A DNA stretch of 6,779 nucleotides from DASWIP01 sp036397635 (GTDB taxonomy: Bacteria > Actinomycetota > AC-67): contig DASWIP010000111.1 of assembly GCA_036397635.1 (NCBI GenBank), positions 1-6,779 on the forward strand. Reading direction: 5' to 3'. The notes under the pieces are model-generated. The model saw only the letters and a list, made by a program, of their open reading frames with translations. It had not been told where the DNA came from and searched no databases. Position numbers and translations under genes: made by a program. Shown here one piece after another: positions 5,845 through 6,779 of this stretch. The stretch's first letter is position 1; each line of letters opens with the position of its first letter.

Positions 5845-5852
5845 GAGCCGCC

Positions 5853-6779
5853 GTGAAGGCCTCCCGCACGACCCTGGGCGTTGCCGCGCTGCTTGTGGCG
5901 CTGGTGGCGTGCACCAGCACGACCGGGACCGTGGTCGCATCGTCGTCCTCGCCCGCAACGCCGTCGTCGTCACATCCGCCGTTCACGCCGCCGCCCCCGC
6001 CGCCTGATGCGCCGCTGACCGGGGTGGTCACCACCGAAGCGTTGGCGCGCCGTCCGCTGCTCGCGATCAAGATCGACAACCACACGGCTGCGCGCCCGCA
6101 CATCGGTCTGGACGACGCAGACATCGTCTACGAGGAGCCGGTCGAGGGCGGCATCACGCGGTTCATCGCGATCTATCAGTCCCGCAACGCGAGCACCGTC
6201 GGCCCGATCCGCAGCGCGCGCCTGACCGACATCGACGTGCTCGAGCAATACGGGCGCGTGCCCCTCGCGTACAGCGGTGCCGCGGGGTACGTGCTGCGCG
6301 CGATCTCACGGTCGAGGGTGATCTCGCTCGCGCACGGAGGGCTCGGCTCGATCTACCACCGAGCCGGCGGGCGACCCGCGCCGCACAACCTGTTCTCGAG
6401 CACCAAGGAGCTGTACGCGGCCGCGCGCGCCAGAAACCCCTCGGTGCCGCGCGCGCCGTTCACGTTCGGCGCGCTGCTCGAGCCGCCGCAGCCGTCCGGA
6501 TCGCCGTCGCCGTCGACCGCGCCGGCGCGGTGGCCATCCGGAGCAAGCGTCAGGATCCCGTTCACGTCGACGCCGTGGACCGCGGTGTGGCGCTACGACG
6601 AGCGGCAACGTGTGTACCGCCGCTGGCACGGCTCGACGCCGCACCGCGTCGCCGGCGGCGAGCAGGTTACCGCGCGCAACGTGATCGTGATGCGGGTCGA
6701 GACGCGCTCGGTCAACCGAGAGGCCGCCCGGCGAGGCACGCCCCAGCTGGCGCTGACCGGGTCGGGCGATGCGGTGCTG
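5853..6779 (+). CDS. DUF3048 (YerB-like) lipoprotein, partial at the window end
   Basis: The first 309 residues of a gene that continues past the window. A lipoprotein signal peptide has hydrophobic core LGVAALLVALVA and lipobox LVAC with C20, so the mature protein is expected to be lipid-anchored outside the cell membrane. A Ser/Thr/Pro tether (21-53), with seven prolines in a row broken only at the end by Asp, leads to the DUF3048 N-terminal domain. Its hallmarks are IKIDNHTAARPHIGLDDAD (72-90), IVYEEPVEGGITRFIAIYQS (91-110), VGPIRSAR (116-123) and APHNLF (176-181). A second Ser/Pro-rich spacer (211-230) separates it from the start of the C-terminal domain (about 231 onward). The molecular function of the family is not established; an extracytoplasmic cell-envelope role is usually assumed. 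The GTG at 5853 is chosen because it directly starts the signal peptide; the ATGs at 5840 and 5843 are out of frame. It is a separate transcription unit behind the terminator. Confidence 0.93.
   Translation, partial: MKASRTTLGVAALLVALVACTSTTGTVVASSSSPATPSSSHPPFTPPPPPPDAPLTGVVTTEALARRPLLAIKIDNHTAARPHIGLDDADIVYEEPVEGGITRFIAIYQSRNASTVGPIRSARLTDIDVLEQYGRVPLAYSGAAGYVLRAISRSRVISLAHGGLGSIYHRAGGRPAPHNLFSSTKELYAAARARNPSVPRAPFTFGALLEPPQPSGSPSPSTAPARWPSGASVRIPFTSTPWTAVWRYDERQRVYRRWHGSTPHRVAGGEQVTARNVIVMRVETRSVNREAARRGTPQLALTGSGDAVL

Noticed and set aside
5776..5973. Minus-strand frame ending in a sequence like LLGWNDGDALVRVQPA, considered as a gene remnant
   Set aside because: The end looks protein-like, but the rest is the antisense of the lipoprotein signal peptide and Pro/Ser tether, with no ribosome site.
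5883..6004. Repeated ccg/tcg triplets considered as a microsatellite or repeat element
   Set aside because: They encode the Ser/Pro tether of the lipoprotein and reflect codon bias; there is no fixed repeat unit.
6306..6644. Minus-strand open frames opposite the DUF3048 gene
   Set aside because: Arg-rich shadow frames in high-GC DNA; the plus strand has clear DUF3048 motifs.

Overview
The window is GC-rich (about 70% or more in most genes) and looks like the chromosome of a high-GC monoderm bacterium, most likely an actinobacterium. The evidence is a DUF3048 lipoprotein with a Ser/Pro-rich tether, a G/C-biased third codon position, and at least one start codon placed as for a leaderless transcript (a -10 hexamer about 7 nt before a GTG). 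The lineage is inferred from these traits only; no marker gene in the window fixes it.

Left part, minus strand (1-1093): two genes run towards the window start. The first is an NAD-type short-chain dehydrogenase (311-1033). The second, 10 nt downstream, is the N-terminal third of a fumarylacetoacetate-hydrolase-family protein (1-300), cut by the window edge. An SDR next to an FAH hydrolase is the signature pair of the non-phosphorylative sugar-acid routes, in which a 2-keto-3-deoxy sugar acid is oxidised to the 2,4-diketo acid and then cleaved to pyruvate plus L-lactate or glycolate. The FAH gene lacks a standard start codon; an ATC placed 6 nt after a perfect AGGAGG gives the expected N-terminus.

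Middle, plus strand (1139-2726): divergent from that pair are a 64-residue protein that is essentially a lone sigma-70 region 4 with an altered recognition helix and an acidic tail, and, 10 nt later, a complete FAD-linked D-lactate dehydrogenase/glycolate-oxidase-like flavoprotein. The flavoprotein could oxidise the 2-hydroxyacid produced by the divergent pair, so the 1034-1138 intergenic region may be a shared control region for one catabolic module.

Plus strand 2902-5727: a large secreted multidomain zinc metalloprotease. It has a signal peptide, a CBM9/DOMON-like beta-sandwich, a second beta domain, a metzincin-like catalytic domain with HEMNH and a DLMSYC Met-turn, two tandem Ig-like domains and a Cys-containing tail. 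Its GC content is visibly lower than that of its neighbours and its zinc-binding segment is longer than the metzincin standard. It ends at a near-perfect hairpin terminator with a GCAA loop (5737-5777).

Right end, plus strand (5853-6779): the first 309 residues of a DUF3048 (YerB-like) lipoprotein, open at the window edge. No tRNA, rRNA, CRISPR array, insertion sequence or attachment site was seen, and there is no gene-free stretch longer than about 175 bases. No clearly new multi-gene system is evident. The most unusual items are the orphan sigma-4 protein, the ATC start and the modified metalloprotease active site.
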